Shown in pieces: positions 25,587 through 34,984 of a stretch of DNA of 64,000 nucleotides. The notes under the pieces were generated by a model, which ran no database searches, was not told the DNA's origin, and worked only from the letters and a program-made list of their open reading frames with translations. The DNA comes from Halorubrum sp. BOL3-1 (GTDB lineage Archaea > Halobacteriota > Halobacteria > Halobacteriales > Haloferacaceae). Position numbers and translations under genes: made by a program. Location: assembly GCF_004114375.1 (NCBI RefSeq), contig NZ_CP034692.1, positions 930,001 through 994,000 on the forward strand. The letters are read 5' to 3'. Every line of letters begins with the position of its first letter. Position 1 is the stretch's first letter.

Positions 25587-26516
25587 CTGCTCTGTTGAAG
25601 AGCGATCTTATCAACCGATATCACCGGTTTAGAAGGGTGAGGCCGAGGAAATCGAACTTGGTATGGAGATCAACATCCTCGACTTCATTGAGCAGTGTCG
25701 TCACCTAGCTAAACAAGCGTTAGGGAAGCACGCGGGCGAGCCCGCCAGCGGCGGGTTCGCCCGCTGGGTTCACGTCGTCTTACACTGTTTTCAGGTCGAA
25801 GACGAGCGCGGCTGCCGTGAAACGCCGAATCGGCTGAAGTACATGGCTGAGGTTCGTGACGCTCTCGACTTAGATCAGGACGGTCTCCCCGATCACACGA
25901 CGATCTACAAGTTGTTTGATCGGCTGAAAATGTGGGTGTGGCGGGCGCTGCTGCGCGTTTCCGCGCAGCAGCACCCGCACTCTGGCCACGCTGCGCTCAA
26001 CAGCACGTTTTTTGACTGCCGGCGTGCGTCATCGTACTTCCGCCAGTGGGCAGGACGAACGATACAGGCGCTCAAAGCGACGACATTGACAGATGTGGAA
26101 TCGCTTGCTGTTCTCGACGTCCACATCGCAGCGCGGTGGAAGCATGATACGAAGGCCGAACCGCAGGTCGTCCGCCGAAACGCGGACGACCTGCAGTCCG
26201 TCGCCGCGGACAACGGCTTCCAAGACTGCATACCGAGTACGAAATCGCCGCACATGACGTTGAGTACCTCGTTTACCACCGCGGCTCGTCAGCGAAAGCA
26301 GCCGGGAACAACGCGCTCAATCGAGCAAATGGCTACTCTCAGCGGTGGATGGCCGAAACATCCTACTCGACAACGAAGCGCTCGCTCGGCGATGCCGTGC
26401 GAGCGCTGAGCTGGTATCGACAGTTCCGTGAAATTGTCCTCATGTTCGCCATCAATAACATAGAACCGCTGTGTGAGCCGCTGTAACCGTGACTCAACGT
26501 CTATTCAACAGAGCAC
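25587..26516 (+). mobile_element. IS5-like insertion sequence with frameshifted transposase
   Basis: Left end TGCTCTGTTGAAGAGCG at 25588 and right end CTATTCAACAGAGCA ending at 26515 are inverted repeats. About 930 bp with one transposase gene. It inserted into the coding region of an ISH8-like element, of which only the portion to the right remains. No matching target duplication was found, which suggests a deletion after insertion. Confidence 0.78.
25663..26486 (+). pseudogene. IS5-family transposase, single-base frameshift
   Basis: Codons from 25663 read GKHAGEPASGGFARWVH, LKYMAEVRDALDL, FFDCRRASSYFRQWAGR and VLDVHIAARWKHDTK up to ADNGFQD. The frame then changes near 26226: the next frame continues TEYEIAAHDVEYLVYHRGSS, then AETSYSTTKRSLGDAVRALS and ends at TAA 26484-26486. 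Related transposases have QDWH where this DNA reads CAAGACTGCAT, consistent with loss of one G. A programmed frameshift is less likely because no slippery run is present. Confidence 0.8.
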
Positions 26517-26966
26517 AATCGTCTGCTCTGTAGCATCGTGGAGCAGATGGAGCTTCGCTCCAGCCTGCTCCTCGTGGCGAGCTTCGAACTGATCGGAGAG
26601 AAATTCGTGTAACCGCAACACCGTTCCATCAGCGATCATCAAATCTCTAAATCGGTCGATATCAGCGTCAACAGCGTTAGGAACAGCGACTTCGTCGAGT
26701 GCGGTCTCGACGAGGTCGTGGAAGTACTTCGCAAGCGTCGGAGTCAACCGTTGATAGAATTTGCCCGGAGAGATCGTCTCATCGGCAGTTGAGTTGTAAC
26801 AGCGTCTAAACCCGGCGAGTGTTCGGCTTTCGCGTGCGGCGAAGCCGAATACAAATGCCCAGACGAAGGCAGGGATCTGAAGCTTGCGGTCGCGTTCGAC
26901 CACGCCGAGTTCTTCGGCGTGCTCTTCGAGGAACTCAGAGGGAAACAGTGTAGTGAGCCGACGCAT
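26517..26966 (-). pseudogene. ISH8-like (IS4 family) transposase, 5' portion only
   Basis: From the ATG at 26966 the minus strand reads MRRLTTLFPSEFLEEHAEEL, then AFVFGFAARESRTLAGFRR, IADGTVLRLHEFL and LHLLHDATEQTI, where the IS5-like end cuts it. About 150 residues remain from roughly 400; part of the DDE catalytic core is absent. Sequence to the right (26967-27170) is probably the element's left end. Confidence 0.8.
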
Positions 26967-27451
26967 AATTCGAGATGAAGAGCCGTTGTCGTACACAGAC
27001 TCGGCTTCCTCATTCCTTCCGAAAGATGCCTCGATAAGCCGCCGCTATCACGCGGTTTCTCGCTCAACTAAAGATGGTTGACCCCGCAACTCCGTACGAT
27101 CAGCAGCTTCAGATTCACCGGTGTTGAGGGGAGTACCCACGTCGGTTTCAGACATATTGTTTCACCTTACCGTTGTGCGTATACCTCAACGGTTTTGGCT
27201 TTGCTGAGATGCCCGATAATGAGCGTCTCAGTCCATTTTACGATTTAAATATTCAAAACTAAAATATTTAAATCAATTTAATATATATAAAAGTAAAGAA
27301 GCGTTCTGTATCTCTTAGCAGTCTGTAGGCGGTGTCTCCCCTCCATACTCGCTCCCAATAATCGCTCGTTGACGAAGGGGGCTTACCACCTATAAACTGC
27401 TAACTGCCGGCGAGGCGACCGTTTACGTGGGTCGGCCCGATACGCCCGAAT
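26967..27451. other. IS end and AT-rich spacer, no gene seen
   Basis: The first 200 bases likely belong to the ISH8-like element end. Bases 27240-27300 are extremely AT-rich (runs of TTTAAATATT and ATATATATAAAAG). The last 75 bases hold the GGGGGCTTACC repeat and the presumed promoter of the DUF433 gene, with TATAAA at 27391. Confidence 0.5.
27377..27405 (+). repeat. direct repeat bounding a TA island, left copy
   Basis: GGGGGCTTACCACCTATAAA followed by CTGCTAACT. The right copy, GGGGGCTTACCGCCTATATA followed by CAGCTAATC, is at 29724-29752; 24 of the first 27 bases agree. Between them lie three TA-type pairs and an IS605-end remnant. Confidence 0.65.
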
Positions 27452-27748
27452 ATGGCACAGTCGTCCGTCCGGATCGTGAGCGAACTTCACGACGAGCCGC
27501 ACATCGAGGGGCGACGCGTGACGGTACGGCGGATCCGGGGACTCGTTGAGGGTGCGGAAAAGTCGGTCGAGGAGGTGGTCGCCCAACTCGATCTGGACAT
27601 CGCCGAGGTGTACGGCGCGCTCGAGTACTACCAAAGCCACCCCGAAGAGATGGCAGCCGCTGAGAGACGGCGGGCAGAACGCGAGGCGGCGGCCCGGGAG
27701 CGTGGAGCAGCCTCGCTCGCCGAGTTGGCCCGGAACGACGACGTGTAG
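27452..27748 (+). CDS. DUF433-family antitoxin
   Basis: 98 residues. VRIVSELHDEPHIEGRRVTV is the DUF433 beginning, followed by VEEVVAQLDLDIAEVYGAL (HTH) and YYQSHPEEMAAAE. The C-terminal Ala/Arg/Glu-rich helix would contact the toxin. DUF433 proteins are partnered with DUF5615 PIN-like toxins; the partner follows immediately but is damaged. TATAAA sits 60 bases upstream in the repeat. The gene is complete. Confidence 0.85.
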   Translation: MAQSSVRIVSELHDEPHIEGRRVTVRRIRGLVEGAEKSVEEVVAQLDLDIAEVYGALEYYQSHPEEMAAAERRRAEREAAARERGAASLAELARNDDV

Positions 27749-28077
27749 CCGAATGGAATACCGGGGTACTCGTCGACGAGAACACGAGTCCGCGAGTTGC
27801 GGAGTCGCTCCGTGGCAAGGGCATCGCTGCTGACCACGTTCATGAAGCGCTCTCCGAGGGCATCGACGAACTTCTCGTGGATCCCGCCTGTCGCGAGCGG
27901 TACGGCACCGCCGGCCGCGAGCACGTCGCCGACATCGACGCCTTCGCGAGCGTCGTCGACGCCGACGAGGCCGTCTACAATAACGGCGTACCGACTCTGG
28001 ACGTACCGACTCGGACGCGAGACACGCACCCTCAAACGACGTTTTACAGATATATACTCGTCAAAGCATATATATGA
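27745..28077 (+). pseudogene. DUF5615 PIN-like toxin, damaged/chimeric
   Basis: In the frame beginning near 27745 the DNA reads VLVDENTSPRVAESLRGKGI then ADHVHEALSEGIDE, the DUF5615 N-terminus with its DEN catalytic residues. There is no usable start codon in this frame near the antitoxin stop. After about 45 residues the sequence switches to LLVDPACRERYGTAGREHV, unlike any DUF5615 body I know and more like a glycosyltransferase C-terminus. Thus the toxin is truncated and fused to foreign DNA. Confidence 0.7.
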
Positions 28078-28097
28078 GAAGACTGCGAACATGAGCT

Positions 28098-28616
28098 ATG
28101 GACGATTTCGATCCGGCTCCCGAGACGGACGGCTCTCACTGGCCGGATGACGCGGACACGTTCGACCGCGTCTACGACGTTGCCCTCGGCCTAACCACAC
28201 CCACAAGCGGCGCCGACGTTGCCGACATGGCTACATGCTCGCCCAACGCGGCGAAAAAGCACCTCGACCGCCTCGCAGAGATGGGGATCGTCCGTGCGGA
28301 CTCCGCAGCGCGTCCGGTACGCTACGAGCGCGACGACGGCTATTTACAGTGGCAGGAAGCCAGCCGAATCGTCCGAGGACTCACCACTGATGAGATAGTT
28401 GAGCGCGTCCGCGAGTTGGAAGCCGAACGCGCCCGCTACGAGGATCGCTTCGACGCCACAAACCCCGACGCGGTCTCAGTGTTCGACGCCGACCACGACG
28501 CCGTTCACGAACGGATGGCAACAGTAAGTGACTGGAAAGCCATCGACAGAGACGTTCGGCTGTACGAACTCGCTCGTCAACTCGCTCAGAACGACGGTCA
28601 CCTGATCCGGGCGTGA
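28098..28616 (+). CDS. winged HTH regulator/antitoxin of an HTH-TumE-like module (paralogue)
   Basis: 172 residues; same layout as the gene at 17312-17851: winged HTH (GADVADMATCSPNAAKKHLD, then RLAEMGIV) and charged helical C-terminus (IVERVRELEAERARYEDRF). Overlaps its partner by GTGA. AT-rich DNA with TATATATGAG-like sequence lies just upstream, a plausible promoter. The conservation of gene order, overlap and domain pattern in two copies supports a functional unit. Confidence 0.75.
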   Translation: MDDFDPAPETDGSHWPDDADTFDRVYDVALGLTTPTSGADVADMATCSPNAAKKHLDRLAEMGIVRADSAARPVRYERDDGYLQWQEASRIVRGLTTDEIVERVRELEAERARYEDRFDATNPDAVSVFDADHDAVHERMATVSDWKAIDRDVRLYELARQLAQNDGHLIRA

Positions 28617-29071
28617 CGGATATCGACGATGGCGGTGGCTCTACAGGGCCGCCTGACCGCCAGATACTCCAGCTGTTCGAACGCCGTCTGTCAAGCCACC
28701 CGCTCGTCTCAACCACGGCGTTCGATCCGGGTCGTTTCGAGCCCCGACGCCTCCAAATTCGACTCGACAGCGAGCAGTTTCCTGACACGGTTTCCGTTAC
28801 ACGACTCGACATCCAGTGGTTCACGACCGACGACTTCTCGATTCACTACGTCGAGAGCCACACCACCGAGACGGAGTGGGAGTGTCGGTGGGATCGACAC
28901 CCGAACGAACACAATACCCGACTCCACTTCCATCGGCCGCCGAACAGCGACGACGTGACTGACCTCTCACTCGACTCGACCCACCCGATGGACGTGTACG
29001 CGACCGTACTTGCGGCAGTTGAGCAACGCCTCGCCAATTGCTGGGGCGACGGGCCGGCTCTACACCGTTGA
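28613..29071 (+). CDS. TumE-like (DUF6516-type) putative toxin (paralogue)
   Basis: 152 residues from a GTG that overlaps the HTH stop (GTGA). Core: DFSIHYVESHTTETEWECRW, then DRHPNEHNTRLHFH. Shared with 17848-18288 are the FxxxYxES strand, the CRWDRH block and the HNTR-HF pair. The protein starts with an acidic, Gly-rich leader (TDIDDGGGSTG). No lesions. TumE membership is recalled, not computed; at minimum this is a conserved two-gene module occurring twice. Confidence 0.6.
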   Translation: MTDIDDGGGSTGPPDRQILQLFERRLSSHPLVSTTAFDPGRFEPRRLQIRLDSEQFPDTVSVTRLDIQWFTTDDFSIHYVESHTTETEWECRWDRHPNEHNTRLHFHRPPNSDDVTDLSLDSTHPMDVYATVLAAVEQRLANCWGDGPALHR

Positions 29072-29083
29072 CGCGGTGAACCA

Positions 29084-29104
29084 CCTCGGGGTCAAACCCC
29101 GAGG
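29084..29104. repeat. IS1341-type right-end hairpin remnant
   Basis: CCTCGGGG and CCCCGAGG pair around TCAAA. It follows the TumE-like gene by 12 bases and no transposon gene is attached. It might now act as a transcription terminator for that operon. Confidence 0.6.
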
Positions 29105-29285
29105 CACTCGCCTTGTTTCCGATGTAGACATCAGGTGGTGATCCGGAGGCGTGAGACGAATCAGAACACCTGTCTCCGCGGCCAACCACTCAGGACTGAA
29201 CCGAACTCACGAGCGCGATGTGGGCGGCTCAGAGCAGGATGATCGCCGCCGATGTCTTATATTTGATGCCGACCAACTCGCGTGT

Positions 29286-29558
29286 ATGGTTGAGATCGTG
29301 TCGACAGAGGATGTCCTCGGCGGAGAACCCCGGATCGCGGAAAGTCGGGTCGGCATCCTCAACGTGTACGACCTCGCGTCCGGCGGGCACTCGCCCACCG
29401 ACGTGGCCGACCAACTCGACCGCACGGTCGCGGAGATTCACGCCGCACTGGCGTACTACTATGAACATCCGGAGCGGATGCGCGCGCTCCGCCGCGATCG
29501 TGAGGACATGGTTCAAACGCTCTCGGAGCAATCTCTCTCGCCGCCACACACGGTGTAG
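29286..29558 (+). CDS. DUF433-family antitoxin (second copy)
   Basis: 90 residues. VEIVSTEDVLGGEPRIAESR is the DUF433 start; VGILNVYDLASGGHSPTDVA and AALAYYYEHPERMRALR complete the HTH region. The stop overlaps the following GTG by one base (TAGTG), the usual coupling to a DUF5615 toxin. That toxin is cut short, so this is another antitoxin with a broken partner. Confidence 0.86.
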   Translation: MVEIVSTEDVLGGEPRIAESRVGILNVYDLASGGHSPTDVADQLDRTVAEIHAALAYYYEHPERMRALRRDREDMVQTLSEQSLSPPHTV

Positions 29559-29719
29559 TGACAGCAGGTTTTCTCACCGACGAACACGTCCCGCGTGTGT
29601 TCGTCACGAGCCTCTGGTCAAACGGATACGAAGTCGTTCGTGCGAACGATGCGTTCGGTGAAGCAACCGACGGCGAAACGCTTCTCCGCTACTCGGCTTC
29701 GGCCTGCGTTGCTCCTTGA
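29558..29719 (+). pseudogene. DUF5615 PIN-like toxin, 3'-truncated
   Basis: GTG at 29558 begins TAGFLTDEHVPRVFVTSLWS, then NGYEVVRANDAFGEATDGE. After LLRY the family sequence stops and the frame closes within 10 codons at TGA 29717. The second half, with the last catalytic Asp, is missing. The truncation point lies at the direct repeat at 29724-29752, so the repeat-associated event probably removed it. Confidence 0.78.
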
Positions 29720-29723
29720 GGAT

Positions 29724-29752
29724 GGGGGCTTACCGCCTATATACAGCTAATC
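29724..29752 (+). repeat. direct repeat bounding a TA island, right copy
   Basis: GGGGGCTTACCGCCTATATA followed by CAGCTAATC, the partner of 27377-27405. It overlaps the stop codon of the minus-strand gene at 29747. Confidence 0.65.
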
Positions 29753-30379
29753 AGATTTAATCTCCGCTATTGCCGCGATAATATTTAGATATGCGATGCT
29801 CTTCGCTTTAGAGGGAGGATAGTCTCCTGATTCATACAGTTTCTCACCAGTGTTTGGATCTTTCCAGTGCGCGTAGTCCCTCCATTGGGTGTACATATCT
29901 GAGATGCTGATCTCCTCGAGCGGTGGGGTCTCGTGAAGAATCTGCCGTGATGACCCATCCAAGGATGGTATCCCGAACCAGTCTGTGTGTTCCCGAGCAG
30001 TCAAGATGCCATCGTCAAGCGCGTTCTCGAAGGTGAGGAATCGCTGGGCGCCAGGCTCGTGACCGATTGTAATGCCCTCTTGGAGGTGTTTGCGTTCGTT
30101 GGCAAGCGTATACAAAAAGGCGATCCCGTACGAGAGGCTGTCTGAGTAGGCCCGTTCATCTTGGAGCGAAACGAGAATCTCACGGAGCAGCGATTCAGGG
30201 AGTTCCTCCGTGAGGAATTGAAAATCCCGAAGCGCGTTCGTCACACGGTCTTGGATTGCCTGCCGACGTTGGTAGTCGCGCTGATTGGCGGTCCCTGGGG
30301 TCGATCCATTCGTTTGCTCATGGAGCCAGTGTCGATCGGTCGCAGTGAGAATACCACGGTCTCTATCATCGTGTGACAT
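29747..30379 (-). CDS. haloarchaeal protein of unknown function
   Basis: 210 residues from the ATG at 30379 (MSHDDRDRGILTATDRHWLH). The N-terminal DRGILT-x-DR motif and a repeated GILTAREHTDWFG near residue 135 recall a domain common in haloarchaeal plasmids and integrated elements. The middle is helical (LPESLLREILVSLQDERAYS). No catalytic motif was identified. It is divergent from the large two-gene operon, separated by 160 AT-rich bases that would hold both promoters; it could be a regulator or accessory of that unit. Confidence 0.65.
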   Translation of the reverse strand: MSHDDRDRGILTATDRHWLHEQTNGSTPGTANQRDYQRRQAIQDRVTNALRDFQFLTEELPESLLREILVSLQDERAYSDSLSYGIAFLYTLANERKHLQEGITIGHEPGAQRFLTFENALDDGILTAREHTDWFGIPSLDGSSRQILHETPPLEEISISDMYTQWRDYAHWKDPNTGEKLYESGDYPPSKAKSIAYLNIIAAIAEIKSD

Positions 30380-30539
30380 TATCAGTATCGCGGTTTGCTT
30401 GATGAAGCATTTAAATCCTAACGATTTTGCTCGAATAAGTTTAGTTTTCACGATAGTATCCATCAAATCGGGTGGATTTCCTTGTCTGGTAGGAGGCCAA
30501 TAGTAGCACACGCGTCGACGCGGTCGGCGCGAAACAACA

Positions 30540-32908
30540 TGTCGATTCAACCAAAGCAACCGACCGGCGAATCGCGACCGACGAACCACGACGACGAGCT
30601 ACCGGCACCGGAACAGGTCCCGGACCGCCAGACGGAGATCCCGGATCTCACCGGTTCGCCAACCCAACGCAAGAGGGCGCTCCGAATCCGACTCCCACGG
30701 GATCCAGCCAAACGCGAGGAGCTGCCCGCAGCAATCCACGGCGTTCTCACGTGGATCCTGAGCGACGTGTGCGGAGAGTCCATCATCGAGAGCGTCGAGA
30801 TCCTCATCTTCCCAGGCCCCCAAGGCCTAGAGTTCGTTCTCCACCCGCGCCCGTTCGCGCTTGACGGCCGCAGCGACACAGAATCAACGCTCAACGACTT
30901 CACCGACGAGGTCTACTCGCGCCCGCTAAGCGTCCTCACGCAGGCAGTCAAGCGCCGCTACCCCGAGTCGGTCAACGTCGAAGTCGGCCACCTCGATCTC
31001 GAACCAGTCGGGTTCACCGACGTCACGACGACGCGACTGTACTCGATCGAAGACGGGAACCGGCCGATCCCAGGCAACACCAAAGCAGAGCCGCTGGAGG
31101 AGCTGTTCAAGGCACTCCGAGAGAACCACGATCCGTTCATCTATCAGGTGATCGTCGCCGGCGACGACGGCAGCTACAACATGTCGGTCCGGCTCGCAAC
31201 CTACCACCCGAAGGACAACTACGTCGGCGACCGCGGATTCGCCAAACTCGTCGCCGACGGCAAACCGAACGACCTCGAACGGGTCTTCGGGAATGGAAAC
31301 CTCGTCTCGAACCACGATGCCGTCCTCGCGAACCGCTACTGGAAAACCAACTACACCCACACCATCGACGGAGCCGATAGCTACAAGGCCAGATACGACT
31401 ACGCGCTGGCGAACCAGTACAACCCGCGTTCGAAAGTCCGCCGGCAGGCAGACACGGTCCGACGGATCATCCTCGGGAAAGAAGAACATCGACGACTCCT
31501 GAACGGAGATACAAGCGTCGAGCCCCTACTAAAAGACGAATTCAGTCGCTACGGGTGGTTTTCGCTCTTCGAACCGCAGCTGCTCCCGTTCGTCTGGACG
31601 GTCACCCAACGGTGGGAAACAAACCCCTGGCGTGCCGTTGAGGGCCGGTCTGCGCCGGTGTTCAACTCACTGGAACCGATCACGATCGAAACGCCCAGTG
31701 AGTTCGGCGTCGGGGAAGGGCTGACGGATGCGGCCCCAGACGAGACGGCAGTCGCAAACGAGGGCGGTCCCGGCCACGGCTCGCTCGAACAGTATACGCG
31801 CCGGGTCTTCACCGAAGGCGGTGATGAGATCCACAAAGTCGACCAAACCGCCGAGTCGCTCCCAGACGAGCGACTCACAGAGGTCGATGACACTATCAAC
31901 ACCCTCGGCATCGAGGTTGACTCAGAGATCGTGGCCGTCGAGTGTGAAGACGAAAACACCACCAAGGGCTCGAACACGCTCATTAACGCCGAACGGGCGT
32001 ACGCAGCCGACCGACACGTCGTCTTCGTCTACAACCAACAAGACGTCGAACTGGGCTACAGCCATCTCAACAAACCGTACAAACGCATCGAGGACAACGG
32101 CATCATCACGTACAACAGAACAGATTCGGTTCGATCACCGGATGGCCGAGCGCTCGTCCGGGCCGGCGACGGGAACACGATCTATCGGATCGAAGGCCAG
32201 ACGATCAGCGTCCGTGATGACGACGGCAAACTGACCCGCGGGCCCGTAACCGATGATGTCGGCACGTTCGAGTGGCCGACGGAACCAGCCCAAGATGACA
32301 CCACGCCGGCGAACGTAGACGCGAGCGAGACGCAGTGTGGATACTACCGGAAGACTGACGATGGAACCCATCGCGTCGAAACCGCCGACGGGACGGTCAT
32401 CATGGAATACAGCGAAAAGCAGGCATTCCTCGCCGACTGGACGCAGATCCGAGAACCCCATGTGCCGATTGCGCTGAGCTATCTTGACTTCGTCACCGTC
32501 GCCTACCGAGACGAGAAGACGGGCCAGCTGCGGGTGTATGACCCCCGGCCGGACTGGGAAACCTCCGACAAACCCGAGAGTCACGAAGCGGGGGTACAGC
32601 GGTTCAGTGAGGAGTTCATCGTCGAGCGCGACGGAGCCGAACTGACCTACGATACCCTCGACGCAGCGCTCACGCAGTGGTTCGACGGCCACTCGCAGTA
32701 CCCAGCACCAATTCGGTCGGTGATCGGCGGACATCTTCCCGACGACCTGAAAGACGCAAAGAAGAGCGGGACCGGGAACGCCTACCGCTATTTCGATGGG
32801 TTTGATTGGCTGTTCAAGCCCGGAATCGACTCACCGCATCAGGCGGACGCCCCAGCCGATTACGACCCGGACGACCAGGAGACCGAACCCACCGAAGAGA
32901 CTGATTAA
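30540..32908 (+). CDS. large uncharacterised protein, first of a two-gene operon
   Basis: 789 residues from the ATG at 30540. Not recognised as a whole. The first 60 residues are Pro/Glu-rich. Residues 60-370 contain IRLPRDPAKREELPAAIHGV and PFIYQVIVAGDDGSYNMSVR, faintly like the N-terminal part of haloarchaeal conjugation proteins. Around residue 460, DSEIVAVECEDENTTKGSNT and AYAADRHVVFVYNQQD have the look of a PD-(D/E)xK-type nuclease core. The tail is acidic. No Walker motif or membrane segment. A 45-base gap leads to the next gene. Function unknown; mobile-element or defence roles are only guesses. Confidence 0.7.
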
Positions 32909-32953
32909 CCGCGGCCGACACCGCTCACAACGCACCCCTTTTTATCCAAACAG

Positions 32954-34984
32954 ATGACAGCGACAGCCGACCAATCGTGGCAAGCCGTCGAGATTGTCCT
33001 CGGTCCGAACAGCGACAAGCCGTCGTACGCCACACCGATCGAACGAACCCTCGCGAGCGTGGTCTATGAGGCACTCTGGACGTACGACTGTGGCCCGATC
33101 ACGTATCTCTCGCTGCCCGGCGTGACCCGCCAACGAACGCTGTTGTGGGCGGGCTCCGAGCCAACGCCCGACGGCCCAACGAGACTCCCGTCGCTCCCAA
33201 CAGTTGAAACAACAGACATCACCCTTGCGACAGAGATCCTTGCGGGCAGTCTGCGCCAGCAGTGTACCAATCGAGTTGGCCTCAGTATCGTCGACGTCGA
33301 TCCGAGCCCAGTTGGTGCCAGTAGCGCCGCCACCCAACGACTACTCATCCCAACAGGACCCACCTCACCAACATTCGACACTGCCCCACCAGCCGTAGAG
33401 ACAGTCCTCGCGGCCGTTGATGACCGGCCGCATGCGCTTGCGGTCGTCGCGACCCGCGGGCCAGACAAGACCACCAAAATCACCGTTCGGCTGGTCGATT
33501 TTACACCGGAAACCCAGATCGACACCCGCGAAACCCTCGCGCAGTCGCGTGCCGATCCGCCCATCTCACTGACGGACCATCTCGGCGGCTCCGAGACGAT
33601 CACCAACAGGGACCTGCTTGAAGCGCATGGCTGGGAGGTGACGACAGAGTACCGACTGCCCGGCAGAAAGAAACCCGTGCTACGGAAGTCGTCGCTGCCG
33701 TCACATGAAGCGTGGCAAGCCGACCTCGCGGCCGATCTCGCCGACACCACCGAGGAGTACGCGCAGGTGTTCGCACCCGCCCCTGACGACCCGCGTGCGA
33801 ACGCGTATGGGAAGCTTGGGATGACCGGCCAACTCCCCGTCACAGCCGAACAGCTACCGGCGTTTTTCCCTGTTGTCTCCCAGCAGTATCCGCAGTCGGT
33901 CTGGGACGACGTGGCTGGGCGGACAGCGGTTCGCATCCAGCCCATTACCCCAGTCGCCGTCCCAGACACAATGGCTGTCGCTGAGCAGGATCCAACGGCG
34001 ACAGCGACACGAACGACACCAGCGTCGCTCAGTGAGGCGTATTCGGCGTTCGAACGATCCGTACTGCGATGGTGTTTCGAACGCGGGATCGACGTGGCCG
34101 AGATCGACTGCTCGCTGTCATCGGTACCCTTCGAGCTAAAGGCACCGTCTGGGGCCCGAACGCTTGCGTATCTCGTCGCGGGTGAGTTGCATCGCGGGCG
34201 GCTGCTCGCCAGCGCCTGGCAGGTGGCTCATGACCCGACACTCGCAGGCGTCCGCGTCTTTACTGAGACACGCGCCACCGCAAAACAGGCGGCGATGACG
34301 TTGCTTCAACCGTTCAAAGACGCCCGACCAACTGAGACGGTGACACCGCTGTACTCCCAGCCAAGACGGTTATTCGGGACCGCTGGCGTCGTTGTGCGGC
34401 CGGCAGACACCCAGCCAGAGCGGTGGGTCGTCACCCCGGCAAACGACCTCCAGTGTCGCGTCGACGGCACCGTCGTCGCGGAAGGAGAGTTGACCGAGTC
34501 ACTCGAGACGATCGCTGACCAGCTCCCACAGTTAGTGCCGACCGACGGAACAGTCACGGTGAAACACTCCCACGATGGCACCGCCCACGTATACGAGAGC
34601 CACGACGCCGCCCGGGCGGCAACAGTGCGGATCCGCCGGCCGGCCCGACCAGCATCCCTCGCAACAGGCCTCGAATTCGCCACCGTGTTCGCGCAAGCAG
34701 GAGCAGACTTTAACGAATTCCGCCTCACCGGCTCTTGGGACAGTAAGCTGACAGCGACACCGGAAGCTGCCGCCGCACGGATCTTCCGGGATACATACAC
34801 GGTTCGGGACTCCGGCACAACGCTGTCGCGTGCGACGATGCGTCCAGAAATTGTCTCGTATCTCTCCCAGCGGATGGACCGCCGTATTTCTCGATCCGTG
34901 TTGCGTGGGAGAATAGCCGATCGGTTGGCGCTACGGACAAACCGCCAATGGCGCTATCGACCGCCGACACACCACAGAAAGTAG
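32954..34984 (+). CDS. large uncharacterised protein, second of a two-gene operon
   Basis: 676 residues. Not recognised. The start WQAVEIVLGPNSDKPSYATP is followed by a Thr/Pro/Ala-rich first half. The segment ARTLAYLVAGELHRGRLLAS, then VRVFTETRATAKQAAMTL, could be a second nuclease-like core, similar in style to the one in the upstream protein. The final 60 residues are basic (YLSQRMDRRISRSVLRGRI, TNRQWRYRPP), possibly nucleic-acid binding. It shares the high GC of the upstream gene. Downstream is a 1.1-kb gene-free stretch. Confidence 0.7.
   Translation: MTATADQSWQAVEIVLGPNSDKPSYATPIERTLASVVYEALWTYDCGPITYLSLPGVTRQRTLLWAGSEPTPDGPTRLPSLPTVETTDITLATEILAGSLRQQCTNRVGLSIVDVDPSPVGASSAATQRLLIPTGPTSPTFDTAPPAVETVLAAVDDRPHALAVVATRGPDKTTKITVRLVDFTPETQIDTRETLAQSRADPPISLTDHLGGSETITNRDLLEAHGWEVTTEYRLPGRKKPVLRKSSLPSHEAWQADLAADLADTTEEYAQVFAPAPDDPRANAYGKLGMTGQLPVTAEQLPAFFPVVSQQYPQSVWDDVAGRTAVRIQPITPVAVPDTMAVAEQDPTATATRTTPASLSEAYSAFERSVLRWCFERGIDVAEIDCSLSSVPFELKAPSGARTLAYLVAGELHRGRLLASAWQVAHDPTLAGVRVFTETRATAKQAAMTLLQPFKDARPTETVTPLYSQPRRLFGTAGVVVRPADTQPERWVVTPANDLQCRVDGTVVAEGELTESLETIADQLPQLVPTDGTVTVKHSHDGTAHVYESHDAARAATVRIRRPARPASLATGLEFATVFAQAGADFNEFRLTGSWDSKLTATPEAAAARIFRDTYTVRDSGTTLSRATMRPEIVSYLSQRMDRRISRSVLRGRIADRLALRTNRQWRYRPPTHHRK

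Noticed and set aside
26222-26232. Programmed frameshift in the IS5-like transposase
   Set aside because: No slippery sequence or pseudoknot is evident, and a missing G restores the conserved QDWH; ordinary decay is simpler.
30926-31489. 187-codon antisense frame inside the first large protein gene
   Set aside because: Hydrophobic Val-rich pattern typical of the complement of a GC-rich halophile gene; no start context or motif.
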